Source of the DNA: an uncultured Trichormus sp.
Lineage (GTDB): Bacteria > Cyanobacteriota > Cyanobacteriia > Cyanobacteriales > Nostocaceae
NCBI GenBank assembly: GCA_936914905.1
Contig: CAKZGI010000098.1
Span: forward strand, 1-37,201
DNA length: 37,201 nt
Reading direction: 5' to 3'
In this document: positions 24,691 to 33,648 of the stretch, one piece after another
How positions within the stretch are numbered: position 1 is the stretch's first letter
How the letters are laid out: the number at the start of each line of letters is the position of its first letter
Position numbers and translations under genes: made by a program
The notes under the pieces: model-generated
Database searches by the model: none
Told to the model about the DNA's origin: nothing
What the model saw: the letters and a program-made list of their open reading frames with translations, nothing else

Positions 24691-27444
24691 ATGAATAAAT
24701 TCGCCAAAATAGCCATTCTAGGGCTAGATTGCATGACCAATGCTTATCAAGAATTAGATACATTTGAACGTAGTATTTACGAAGGAAAACAGAATTTTCT
24801 CCCTCTTTCCCATACCAACACAGGATTATTACCAATTCCGACAGCAGAAATTCAACAATTACTACCTCAACAACAATTGATTTTAAAGGTAGCTAATAAC
24901 GCTCTCCAAGATAGCAAATTACATCCAGAGACAAAAATAGCCGTGATTATGGTAGGTGAATCTCAAAATCATCAACCTAATAAATTAGCAAGTTATATTT
25001 CTCGTCTTTGGGATGTAACCAGTCCAGCTTTCGGTGAAGAAAAGTCTGTTTTTTCAGCCTTGAATTTAGCACAGAAATTATTAACAAATAAACAAGTAGA
25101 TGCTGTATTAATTGCAGCAATAGAGTTTACCAAAGAGGAACATCAAGTTCCTGATATACATACCCTTAGTTATGACCAAAATACGGATGCTACTTTACTA
25201 GGAGACGGTGCAGCTGCTATAGTATTACAACTTCATGAAACTGCCAAAGAGAATCATTGCATATATGCAGTAATTGATGCCTTGAGTATGGTGCAGAATT
25301 CGTCAAATCAACTAGCAGCAATCACTCAAGCTTGTGAAATAGCATTTCATCTTGCAGATATTCAAGCCAAAGATATTGGCTATTTGGAAGTTGATAGTAG
25401 TGGTATCCCCCAACAAGATGAGGCAGAAATCCAAGGTTTAATCACAGCTTATAAAACTGGAAAATCACATCTCAGTTGTGCTTTAGGTAGTGTTAAAGCT
25501 AACATCGGTAATACTCGCGCTGCATCAGGAATTATTAGTTTAATCAAAACAGCACTTTGTCTATATCACCGCTACATTCCCGCAGTTCCTCAATGGACTG
25601 GCGTAAAAACCCCAGATATTTGGCGTGAGAGTCCCTTTTATGTAGCCACAGAATCTAAACCTTGGTTTTTAGAATCAGGTGCAAACAGAAGAATAGCTGC
25701 TATTAATAGCATGGAAATAGATGGCAGTTATGCACATTTGATTTTATCAGAAGTAGCAAGTCAAATAGAACGCAATAGCAAATATTTAGAGCAAATGCCT
25801 TATTATTTATTTGCGCTTGCATCTGATAATCGCGCCTCTCTATTAAACCAAATTACTGGACTCCAAAAAAATCTCCAAAATTCACCTTCACTATCTCAAA
25901 TTGCCAGTCAAACATTCAGAGAATTTCAAAAACATCAGTATTCAAATTACACCATTGCAATATTGGCACGTAATCAACAAGAATTAACACGAGAAATAGA
26001 CCGCGCAATTCAAGGTGTTAACATTGCCTTTGATACTGGAAAAGACTGGCTAACTCCTCTTGGTAGCTATTTTACAGCCAACCCACAGGGAAAAAAGGGT
26101 AACGTTGCTTTTGTTTATCCTGGTTCTTTCACTTCTTATATTGGAATAGGACGAAATCTTTTTCGACTATTTCCCAAAATTTATAATGACCCAGTAATCA
26201 ACAATGTTTATGAACGAGTTGCAAACATCGAAAAACTCATTTATCCCCGCAGTATCACTAAGTTATCAAAAAGACAATTAGAAACTATAGAACAGAAATT
26301 AATAGATGATCCAGTATCCATGCTGGAATCCGAAGTTGGCTTTGCTGGACTTATTACTGCAATCCTCAAAAACTATTTCCAAATTCACTCTCAATGTGCT
26401 TTTGGTTATAGCCTTGGTGAAACTAGTATGATGTTAGCACAAGGTATCTGGACTAGCTTTAAAAATACCAGTGATTACTTAAACTCATGTCCTCTATTTA
26501 GAACTCAACTATCTGGCCCTAAAAATGCAGTTCGTCAAGCGTGGGGACTACCTTTAGATGGCGACAATAAAGACTTTTGGAGTAACTACATTCTTATTTG
26601 TCCAGTTTCTCAAGTTAAAGAAGCAATTAAACATGAAAACCGCGTGTATATTCCTTTGATTAATACACCTGAAGAGGTTGTCATTGCAGGAGAAATACAA
26701 GCTTGTCAAAGAGTAATTCGAGAACTCAATTGTGATGCTTTTCCTACATCTATTAATCATGTCATTCATTGTGAGCCAATGCACTCCGAGTACAATGAAC
26801 TCGTAAAAATTAACACTTTACCTATCCAAAATATACCAAATTCAATTTTTTATTCTGCCGCAAACTACGAACCAATTACCCTCGATACTCATACTATAGG
26901 CAAAAATATTGCCAAATGTCTTTGTCATCAACTTGATTTTCCTCGCTTAATTAACCGCGTCTACAAAGACAATATCAGAATATTTATTGAAGTAGGAGTT
27001 GGTAGTAACTGTTCCCGATGGATTAGTGCAACTCTCAAAGAACGAGAACACATTGCCGTATCTATTAATAGAAGAGGCGTAGATGATCACACTTCAATTC
27101 TTAGAGCCTTAGCTAAACTACTCAGCCATCAAGTTAAATTAGATTTATCACCCTTATATCCTCAGCCAAAACATAAATTAGACATTAACACACCTCACAA
27201 AGATAAACCTGTAATTTATCCAGATAATTCCACTGTTCAACAACAAGATGAAATCTTAAAATCTCTTTCCACTCTTCCACCCAATAGTTATTATCCAAAA
27301 TTGATGGATAATCATGTACTCATAAGCAAATCTCACACATTTTTATTAAAGTCCCGCCAACAATCACTACGGCAAATAAATTTGCTCATTCAACATCAAA
27401 TAGATTCTTACAGAAGAATAGTTGAAATTCAGAAAGATAAATGA
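24691..27444 (+). CDS. PfaB-like protein: catalytically dead KS-like domain plus acyltransferase
   Basis: A 917-residue protein with a KS fold in residues 1-355. Its catalytic residues are replaced: Cys is E117 by alignment of EEKSVFSALNLA, the first His is D235 (LEVDSSG), the second His is N274 (VKANIGNTRAASG). This is the pattern of a chain-length factor or PfaB N-domain. An AT domain follows (about 470-800) with S574 in FGYSLGE. The C-terminal 70 residues are helical (SKSHTFLLKSRQQSLRQINL) and resemble the helical repeats of the first synthase, which may be a docking element. It follows the large synthase and precedes the PfaD-type reductase, the order seen in many Pfa/Hgl-type clusters. 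It probably loads or transfers acyl chains and helps set length. The start is supported by GGAGA upstream. Confidence 0.85.
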   Translation: MNKFAKIAILGLDCMTNAYQELDTFERSIYEGKQNFLPLSHTNTGLLPIPTAEIQQLLPQQQLILKVANNALQDSKLHPETKIAVIMVGESQNHQPNKLASYISRLWDVTSPAFGEEKSVFSALNLAQKLLTNKQVDAVLIAAIEFTKEEHQVPDIHTLSYDQNTDATLLGDGAAAIVLQLHETAKENHCIYAVIDALSMVQNSSNQLAAITQACEIAFHLADIQAKDIGYLEVDSSGIPQQDEAEIQGLITAYKTGKSHLSCALGSVKANIGNTRAASGIISLIKTALCLYHRYIPAVPQWTGVKTPDIWRESPFYVATESKPWFLESGANRRIAAINSMEIDGSYAHLILSEVASQIERNSKYLEQMPYYLFALASDNRASLLNQITGLQKNLQNSPSLSQIASQTFREFQKHQYSNYTIAILARNQQELTREIDRAIQGVNIAFDTGKDWLTPLGSYFTANPQGKKGNVAFVYPGSFTSYIGIGRNLFRLFPKIYNDPVINNVYERVANIEKLIYPRSITKLSKRQLETIEQKLIDDPVSMLESEVGFAGLITAILKNYFQIHSQCAFGYSLGETSMMLAQGIWTSFKNTSDYLNSCPLFRTQLSGPKNAVRQAWGLPLDGDNKDFWSNYILICPVSQVKEAIKHENRVYIPLINTPEEVVIAGEIQACQRVIRELNCDAFPTSINHVIHCEPMHSEYNELVKINTLPIQNIPNSIFYSAANYEPITLDTHTIGKNIAKCLCHQLDFPRLINRVYKDNIRIFIEVGVGSNCSRWISATLKEREHIAVSINRRGVDDHTSILRALAKLLSHQVKLDLSPLYPQPKHKLDINTPHKDKPVIYPDNSTVQQQDEILKSLSTLPPNSYYPKLMDNHVLISKSHTFLLKSRQQSLRQINLLIQHQIDSYRRIVEIQKDK

Positions 27445-27542
27445 TTTATCTTTGTTTTAGTACCTCTCTATGATACAAAGACTTGGTTAATCTATTTGAA
27501 AATAGCTGTAATCTATCAAAAATTTATCAGAGGTTAAATAAA

Positions 27543-29192
27543 GTGTTCAACACCGAGAATTTCCTGAATAATGGTTTCAAATTTTTTCCCACATTCTATA
27601 ATCAAATACAATATTGGTACGGCGATTTAAATAGTGTTGCTTTTGATTCACATACAATTAAATCAAAATTAAGGCATTTAGAACAACACTGTTATATAGT
27701 AAGAAAAGAAAATCTAATTGGCATTACTAATAAAGGTAATATATCTTACATAAGTAATGGTAAAACAGACCAATTAGAACTCCTCATATCTGTTCCACCT
27801 ATATCGCTTCAACAGTTAGGTGATCACAATATTTCAACATTTTACGGTGTTAAATATCCATATATGACTGGTGCAATGGCTCAGGGAATTGCTTCTGAAG
27901 AAATGGTTATTGCACTAGGAAAAGCAAGTATTTTAGGTTCTTTTGGTGCCGGAGGTTTATCTCCTTCCCGTGTCGAAACAGCCATCAACAAAATTCAACA
28001 AGCTTTACAACTAAAACCCTATGCTTTTAATTTACTCCATAGTCCTAGTGAACCGGCAATTGAAAGATGTAGCATTGATTTATATCTCAAATATCAAGTC
28101 AGAATTATTGAAGCCTCTGCTTTCTTGGATTTAACTGACAACATTGTTTACTATCGAGCCGCCGGACTAAGTTTGAATTACGCCAATCAAGTTGACATCA
28201 ACAATAAAGTTATCGCCAAAGTTTCTCGCCGTGAAGTTGCAACTAAATTTCTCCAACCTGCACCTAGAAAAATTCTCAAACAATTAGTTCAACAAGGTTT
28301 AATTACTGAATTACAAGCCACTCTTGCAGAAACAGTTCCTATGGCTGATGATATCACCGTAGAAGCAGATTCTGGAGGTCACACAGATAATCGTCCTCTC
28401 GTTTGTTTATTACCTTCCATACTAGAATTACGAGATGAAATTCAAAATAAATATAGGTATAAAACACCTGTCAGAATTGGTGTAGCTGGTGGGATATCTA
28501 CACCCCAATCAGCCTTAGCTGCTTTTATGATGGGTGCTGCTTATGTAGTCACTGGCTCAATTAATCAATCCTGTATTGAAGCTGGAACTTCTCAATATAC
28601 CAAGGAATTATTAGCACAAGCTGAAATGGCTGATGTGATGATGGCTCCCGCAGCTGATATGTTTGAAATGGGTGTAAAATTGCAAGTTCTCAAACGTGGA
28701 ACACTCTTCCCTCTCCGCGCTCAAAAACTATACGAATTATACAAAAACTACAACTCAATTGAAGAAATTCCTACCGCAGAACGAGAGAAATTAGAAAGGC
28801 AAATATTGAAAAAAACTGTACCTGAAGTTTGGCAAGAAACAGTTAATTATTTATCCCAACGTAACCCCGAAAAATTAACTAAGGCAGCAAGTAATCCCAA
28901 ACTGAAAATGGCTTTAATTTTTCGTTGGTATCTGGGATTATCCTCTCGTTGGTCTAACACCGGTGAAAAAGGTAGAGAAATTGATTATCAAATTTGGTGT
29001 GGGCCTGCAATGGGTAGCTTTAATGATTGGGTAAAAGAATCATATTTGTCACAACCCAAAAATCGTCATGTTGTAGAAATTGCTGATCAGATCATGACAG
29101 GTACAGCATATTTACACAGAATTCAAACTTTAAAAATTCAAGGATTACAGATTCCTAATCAATACAGTCAATATCATCCCTCATCATTATAA
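27543..29192 (+). CDS. PfaD family enoyl reductase
   Basis: An FMN-dependent enoyl reductase of the 2-nitropropane-dioxygenase-like class that acts in trans on PUFA-type and trans-AT synthases. The diagnostic segment is EADSGGHTDNRPL. The flavin barrel is seen in GAMAQGIASEEMVIALGKAS, FGAGGLSPSRVE and GVAGGISTPQSALAAFMMGA. The tail contains WCGPAMGSFNDWVK, typical of PfaD. I chose GTG 27543 (549 residues) because AGAGG lies nine bases before it; a TTG at 27483 in the same frame has no ribosome-binding site. The next gene begins two bases after the stop, so they are translationally coupled. With KR and DH of the large synthase it allows full beta-carbon reduction. Confidence 0.92.
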   Translation: MFNTENFLNNGFKFFPTFYNQIQYWYGDLNSVAFDSHTIKSKLRHLEQHCYIVRKENLIGITNKGNISYISNGKTDQLELLISVPPISLQQLGDHNISTFYGVKYPYMTGAMAQGIASEEMVIALGKASILGSFGAGGLSPSRVETAINKIQQALQLKPYAFNLLHSPSEPAIERCSIDLYLKYQVRIIEASAFLDLTDNIVYYRAAGLSLNYANQVDINNKVIAKVSRREVATKFLQPAPRKILKQLVQQGLITELQATLAETVPMADDITVEADSGGHTDNRPLVCLLPSILELRDEIQNKYRYKTPVRIGVAGGISTPQSALAAFMMGAAYVVTGSINQSCIEAGTSQYTKELLAQAEMADVMMAPAADMFEMGVKLQVLKRGTLFPLRAQKLYELYKNYNSIEEIPTAEREKLERQILKKTVPEVWQETVNYLSQRNPEKLTKAASNPKLKMALIFRWYLGLSSRWSNTGEKGREIDYQIWCGPAMGSFNDWVKESYLSQPKNRHVVEIADQIMTGTAYLHRIQTLKIQGLQIPNQYSQYHPSSL

Positions 29193-29194
29193 AT

Positions 29195-30538
29195 ATGCTA
29201 GAAAACAGAAAACTAAGCAGTCTAGAAGGAGCAATGGAAATCCTTAATAGACGAGCTAAAACCTGGAATATAGTTACCATTAGTCGCATTAAAGGTAACC
29301 TCCAAGAAGCTGTTCTTAGACAGGCTTTAGACATTATTCAATATCGCCATCCTCGTCTAAATTCCTGCATTGTTAATTTTAGAAACGACTTCTATTTTCA
29401 AACTGCAGGTACAAACAGAATTGCTTTAAAAATTGTTCATAATTTGCCTGAAAAACAATGGGCAGAAATTGTTAATCAAGAGATGAATCAAGAAATTGAT
29501 AGCAGTAAATGTTTACTACGAGTAGTGCTCGTTCATATTCTACATGAATCAAATCTTAATTACTTAATTACAACAATTAACCATGCAATTTCTGATGGTG
29601 TATCAAGCATTCAGCTTCAGTCAGAAATATTAAATTATTGTCAACAAATTTCTTCTGGTGAAACTCTTAAACCAGTCACTACGTTAGAACCATTACCACC
29701 TATTGAAAAACTAATACCCAAAAATACACAGGGTTGGATAGGAAAGATCAGCAATATTCTGTTTCTGCTAAAAATGGGTATTTTGAAACTTTATCACCAA
29801 CCAAAAACATTAGGTTTTGGAAAATATGCCCCCATTCACAAGCGACAAAGTGAACTTATTCATAGACAACTTGATGCTGAATTAACTCATATGTTTGTTC
29901 AGAAATGTAAACAAGAAAAAACTACGATTCACAGTGCTTTATGTGCAGTTCTCATGTTGACAGTAACTAAAAAGATATTCCAATTTCATCAAAAAAATAT
30001 GCGAGTTAATTGTCTATCATATCTTGACTTACGCAAACGGCTTCAGCCTCCAATCAGTGAAGAGAATTTGGCTATTTTAGCTACGTCTTTAATGGGATTT
30101 TATACTATTAAAACCCATACGTCTTTCTGGGAGTTAGCGCGGGAAGTCAAACGAAAGATAGAGGTCGATATCAAGCACGGTGATATTTTTAATATGATAT
30201 TAATTGCCAAGCATTTGATCAGTATTTGTTTGTTATTTCCCCAACAAGTAGCTGCTACAGTTTCAGTGTCCAATCTTGGCAAGGTAAACATTCCTAAAGC
30301 TTATGGTGAATTAGAACTAGAGGAAATCAGTTTTGCGGCTTCTCATGCTTTGTATGCAGGTATGTTCATCCTTCATGCAGCAACTTTTCAAGAAAAAATG
30401 CTATTAAACTTTGTCTTTTCTAAACCTGGAATTAGTAGGGAAACTATGGAATATCTTGTAGATAAAACTATTGACAACATTATGAATATATCATCAGATT
30501 CTTTGCAGTTGACAGGTACATATAACAATTTACTTTGA
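29195..30538 (+). CDS. Condensation-fold acyltransferase (PapA/C-domain-like)
   Basis: A 447-residue single-domain protein. The motif H130-x3-D134-G135 (INHAISDGVS) is the catalytic signature shared by NRPS condensation domains, polyketide-associated acyltransferases (PapA) and wax-ester/diacylglycerol acyltransferases. The second half has VSNLGKVNIPKAYG where these enzymes carry the DFGWG-like region. Such free-standing enzymes esterify or amidate a chain held on a carrier protein. The gene starts two bases after the reductase and is followed by a free ACP, so it probably takes a chain from one ACP to an acceptor alcohol, amine or sugar. The acceptor cannot be told from sequence. No thioesterase or reductase is present, so this is the best candidate for release. 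Confidence 0.8.
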   Translation: MLENRKLSSLEGAMEILNRRAKTWNIVTISRIKGNLQEAVLRQALDIIQYRHPRLNSCIVNFRNDFYFQTAGTNRIALKIVHNLPEKQWAEIVNQEMNQEIDSSKCLLRVVLVHILHESNLNYLITTINHAISDGVSSIQLQSEILNYCQQISSGETLKPVTTLEPLPPIEKLIPKNTQGWIGKISNILFLLKMGILKLYHQPKTLGFGKYAPIHKRQSELIHRQLDAELTHMFVQKCKQEKTTIHSALCAVLMLTVTKKIFQFHQKNMRVNCLSYLDLRKRLQPPISEENLAILATSLMGFYTIKTHTSFWELAREVKRKIEVDIKHGDIFNMILIAKHLISICLLFPQQVAATVSVSNLGKVNIPKAYGELELEEISFAASHALYAGMFILHAATFQEKMLLNFVFSKPGISRETMEYLVDKTIDNIMNISSDSLQLTGTYNNLL

Positions 30539-30624
30539 TTATAAAAATTACTGATGTGGGCTGGTAAGATCATACAATACTAAGGTATATACAGGTTCAT
30601 AATAATTAGATAGGAGTCTTATAC

Positions 30625-30930
30625 ATGAGTAGTGATCTGAATAATTCACCTGGAAAACAGGCTTACACTTCAGCAGATATTCAAGCTTGGTTAGTTGCCA
30701 ATATTTCTTCTTTATTGAGAGTTGAACCAGATGAAATAGATATTAAAGAACCATTAGATAGCTATGGTTTAGATTCAGCACAAGCTATGATTATCGCTAG
30801 TCAAGCTGAGAAATTTCTGGGATTTAAATTATCTATCATTCATTTATGGTATTATCCTACTATTGAAGAATTAGCACAACGTTTAGCTGAAGAATTAGAA
30901 AATTCAGAATCAGAAATTTTCCAAATCTAA
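30625..30930 (+). CDS. Free-standing acyl carrier protein
   Basis: A 101-residue carrier protein. The phosphopantetheine site is S51 in DSYGLDSAQAM, and the rest has the usual four-helix pattern (ADIQAWLVANISSLLRVEPD, then YPTIEELAQRLAEELE). It is unlike the two ACPs of the large synthase (which read GIDSIKR), so it serves a different step. A clear TAGGAG ribosome-binding site stands before ATG 30625. It sits between the acyltransferase and the unknown protein and may hold the acyl group passed between them. Confidence 0.93.
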   Translation: MSSDLNNSPGKQAYTSADIQAWLVANISSLLRVEPDEIDIKEPLDSYGLDSAQAMIIASQAEKFLGFKLSIIHLWYYPTIEELAQRLAEELENSESEIFQI

Positions 30931-31155
30931 CCCCATACCGTTCAGTTAATTCTAAATCTGTTGTTAGGTTGCGTTATCGCTTCATACAACCTAAAAAAAT
31001 GCTTAACTGTACTGTATTAAAATATCAGCACTAAAGAATTTAAGGTTTTTCCTCCTATAAGACGGACACTTTGCCAGGATGGGGAAAATATCATTCAGTA
31101 AAGTGTCTTCTTTTCTCTATTCTTTATAGTTCGTTAAAAACTGGGAGATTTATTC
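30931..31155. other. Spacer with an inverted repeat before the unknown gene
   Basis: 225 bases. GACACTTT (31065-31072) and AAAGTGTC (31100-31107) form an 8-bp inverted repeat with a 27-base loop about 50 bases before the next ATG. It could be an operator or a leader hairpin. A GGGAG ribosome-binding site lies just before ATG 31156. Confidence 0.5.
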
Positions 31156-33039
31156 ATGAACGCATCAGAAATTTTAGCGAAACTTACTCAACAAGGTGTT
31201 CAATTTTGGGTAGAAAATAATAAACTTAATATCCGTTCTCCTAAAGGTGTAATAACATCAACAATTCAGGCAGAAATAGCTACATATAAAGGAGATATTT
31301 TAGCATTATTACAGGAGATGAACATTGTTACAAAATCTGCTTCTGAACCATTAAGTCAGGGAATCAGCTTGCAAACTATTGGGAGATTAATAGGTGGTTT
31401 TGCTGGTGAATCACCTGTAGGATATCAGCCACCAATTATTAACCCCAAATTAATGGCTCAAAACCTCAATGTTACATTTAGACCTTTACCTGATGGCTAT
31501 CATAATCAAATTGTTATGAGATTCCGCCAGGAATTAGCATTAAAATTAAAAAGTTTTGGAGTTAATGTTCTCTCTTGGCAGGAAGCAACAACAGATCTTT
31601 TTTATGATATTAAAATTCCTATATTAAATTTGAATTACTCATTTAAAATTAAGGGAGTTAGAGCAGAAATTGATGCAGTAATAGATGTGGAACGACCAAA
31701 TTCATGGCTGAGAAAGTTAGGAATATTAATAGCTGAAACTTTTTATAAGTTATCTTATCCTTGGTTACTCAATCAGCAAAAAATGTCTGTGCTACAAATT
31801 GCTAAATTAAGTAGTTGGGCTGAAGATCATGCTGCTAAATATGTTGAGGATCCAACAAATACGCAGGTGATTATTCTTAGTGATATAAATTATGATTTTA
31901 TCAATCCCTTAACGAAATATCAGGAGAAAATTAGGATTGGTATTAATACACTAATTAAAACATTCTCAGAAATTGTAATTGGCGTATCTCCTGATCAAAT
32001 TTCTATCCTTAATATGAATCTTTCTGATTCTATTTTCTTTAAATCGGAAATGGATGCTTTTGTTTCAAAATCACTTATTCCTAAAGTTTTTGTCCCTATT
32101 ACTCCTCTATTAATGAGTAGATTTAAGATAGCACAATATAATCCTTATATATCTAAATATACCCCTAAACTGGTTCAATTAGGTCAAGAATTAGCCTCAA
32201 CTGGTCTACTTCCACCTGGATTTAAGTTGGCTGAAGTTATTAAAAGAAAATCCCACAGAGATATTGTCAATGTCATTGTTAATGGCAGAACTGGTGTTTC
32301 TTACGGGTTTGTAGCTTATGCTGAACCTCCCTACTATGTAGGAAAACCAGAAATCTCTACTTATGAATGGGATAAATTATTACCTGTTGCTGGATTTAGT
32401 AGTAATGAAATTCGGAAAAATGATGAAAGTAGACGTTATATGAAAATCATCATTAATGGAGAATATGTATTTAAGCAAATTCCCGATATTTGGGTAGTGA
32501 GTTCTCGTTCTGGTTCTAATAAAACAGACTTAAATCTTGAACAAGATATTATTCGTATTGGTTTAAAAGATGATTTACATTTGCAGTTACCTGTAGGAAA
32601 TTTGTCACGTAAATCTGATTTTAGACCTTCCTATGATATCTATGTGATGCTGGCTATTAGTCTATCTGCTGCTTTATATACGCCAGAATTAATCAAAAAT
32701 GGTGCGCCAATTGTTCATTTTCACGGTTATCCGGCATTTGATTGGTTTGAAGAAAATGAATATTGCATCGGTGTTAACAATCCTTCTGTACCCTGTGGAA
32801 CTTATGAATCAGGTGTGTTTAATTTTTTAGGTCTTTCTAATTTAGCTAGTCAACAAACCAAAAATATTAAATTGGTGAGTTTGATAGAACCAGATCATGG
32901 TACAAATTTTATTGCTCATGATATGGATTATCTAGTTGATAGGTTAAAACATGGGTGTGTAGCAGAACAGATTGAACTAGGTGGACAACATTTTGCTTCT
33001 TTGAAAGCAAATTTAGGTGATCGTGGAATTTCAATATAG
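31156..33039 (+). CDS. Protein of unknown function with an N-terminal TubC-like docking domain
   Basis: A 627-residue protein. Residues 1-55 (MNASEILAKLTQQGVQFWVE, then LNIRSPKGVITS, IQAEIATYKGDILALLQEMN) match the TubC-type docking domain normally found at the N-terminus of NRPS/PKS subunits. The remaining 570 residues belong to no family that I recognise. There are no NRPS, PKS or transporter motifs and no clear membrane segment. Notable stretches are RPNSWLRKLGILIAETFYKL, KSHRDIVNVIVNGRTGVSYG, IVHFHGYPAFDWFEE, SVPCGTYESGVFNFLG and IEPDHGTNFIAHDMDY; the conserved-looking His, Asp, Cys and Trp residues in the last 150 residues suggest an enzyme. It is the last gene of the cluster and the docking domain ties it to an assembly line. 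The frame is intact. Confidence 0.75.
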   Translation: MNASEILAKLTQQGVQFWVENNKLNIRSPKGVITSTIQAEIATYKGDILALLQEMNIVTKSASEPLSQGISLQTIGRLIGGFAGESPVGYQPPIINPKLMAQNLNVTFRPLPDGYHNQIVMRFRQELALKLKSFGVNVLSWQEATTDLFYDIKIPILNLNYSFKIKGVRAEIDAVIDVERPNSWLRKLGILIAETFYKLSYPWLLNQQKMSVLQIAKLSSWAEDHAAKYVEDPTNTQVIILSDINYDFINPLTKYQEKIRIGINTLIKTFSEIVIGVSPDQISILNMNLSDSIFFKSEMDAFVSKSLIPKVFVPITPLLMSRFKIAQYNPYISKYTPKLVQLGQELASTGLLPPGFKLAEVIKRKSHRDIVNVIVNGRTGVSYGFVAYAEPPYYVGKPEISTYEWDKLLPVAGFSSNEIRKNDESRRYMKIIINGEYVFKQIPDIWVVSSRSGSNKTDLNLEQDIIRIGLKDDLHLQLPVGNLSRKSDFRPSYDIYVMLAISLSAALYTPELIKNGAPIVHFHGYPAFDWFEENEYCIGVNNPSVPCGTYESGVFNFLGLSNLASQQTKNIKLVSLIEPDHGTNFIAHDMDYLVDRLKHGCVAEQIELGGQHFASLKANLGDRGISI

Positions 33040-33080
33040 AAGAATTTCAGGAGAAGAAGAAGAAGGAAAAATTTTAACTT

Positions 33081-33539
33081 TTAACTGGATATGAGATTAT
33101 CTATCATTTGACAATTCACAGCAGTGATTTCTACTTGACGATCGCCATCTTCACCCGATTTTAAGCACACCCTCAAATAACTATCTGGTAGATATGGTAT
33201 CCTTTCTGCCCACTCAATAGCGACAATTCCCGGTGTTACTTCTATCCCTTCCCAGTAACTTTCTAAATTCAATCCTGTTACTTCTTGGGGTTTTAGACGA
33301 TACAAATCCAGGTGATAAAGGGGAATGCGTCCTTCTATGTATTCATTAATCAAGGTAAAAGTAGGACTGACAATAGATTCATTTATCCCCAAACCCTTAC
33401 CAATACCCTGCACTAAGGTAGTTTTGCCAGCACCTAAATCACCTTCTAGTAAGATGACACTTCCAGCAGTCAAATTTTTCCCCAAGCTGATACCTAACTG
33501 CTGTGTTGCTTGTGTATTAGGAAGGAAAAGTTCAGTCAT
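33081..33539 (-). CDS. tsaE: tRNA threonylcarbamoyladenosine biosynthesis ATPase
   Basis: TsaE, the ATPase partner of TsaB/TsaD in making t6A37 of ANN-decoding tRNAs. At 152 residues it is of normal size. Walker A is [10 protein letters not shown] (from about residue 32), and the family motifs [17 protein letters not shown] and AIEWAERIP are present. The frame is open upstream to 33671, but those 44 residues are translated heptamer repeat (33542-33611), so I start at ATG 33539 ([10 protein letters not shown]). It is transcribed toward the synthase cluster, convergent with the unknown gene. It may share a message with the yvcK-like gene upstream. Confidence 0.94.
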   Translation of the reverse strand: MTELFLPNTQATQQLGISLGKNLTAGSVILLEGDLGAGKTTLVQGIGKGLGINESIVSPTFTLINEYIEGRIPLYHLDLYRLKPQEVTGLNLESYWEGIEVTPGIVAIEWAERIPYLPDSYLRVCLKSGEDGDRQVEITAVNCQMIDNLISS

Positions 33540-33541
33540 TG

Positions 33542-33611
33542 GTGATTGGTGATTGGTGATTGCTGATTGCTGATTGCTGATTGGTGATTGCTGATTGCTG
33601 ATTGCTGATTG
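33542..33611. repeat. Heptanucleotide tandem repeat (STRR type), ten copies
   Basis: Ten head-to-tail seven-base units, each GTGATTG or CTGATTG (order G,G,G,C,C,C,G,C,C,C for the first base). Such short tandemly repeated sequences are typical of filamentous heterocystous cyanobacteria. It lies between yvcK and tsaE and is out of phase with triplets, but 21 bases make three units, so it reads as a seven-residue protein repeat (QSAISNQ type) in the spurious tsaE extension. Confidence 0.97.
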
Positions 33612-33648
33612 GGAAAAATAAAATTGATTACCCAGTCCCCACTCCCCA

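Noticed and set aside
17574-29192. Naming the synthase genes hglE, hglC and hglD outright
   Set aside because: Nostocales carry several HglE/Pfa-type paralogues and the neighbouring hglB, hetN and hetI genes are absent, so the symbols cannot be assigned from this window alone.
17574-29192. A true polyunsaturated fatty acid (EPA/DHA) synthase
   Set aside because: There is no PfaC-type protein with a second active KS and paired FabA-like dehydratases/isomerases; only one DH-like domain is seen.
33542-33611. Possible CRISPR-like array
   Set aside because: The units are seven bases long and contiguous, with no spacers; it is a simple heptamer repeat.
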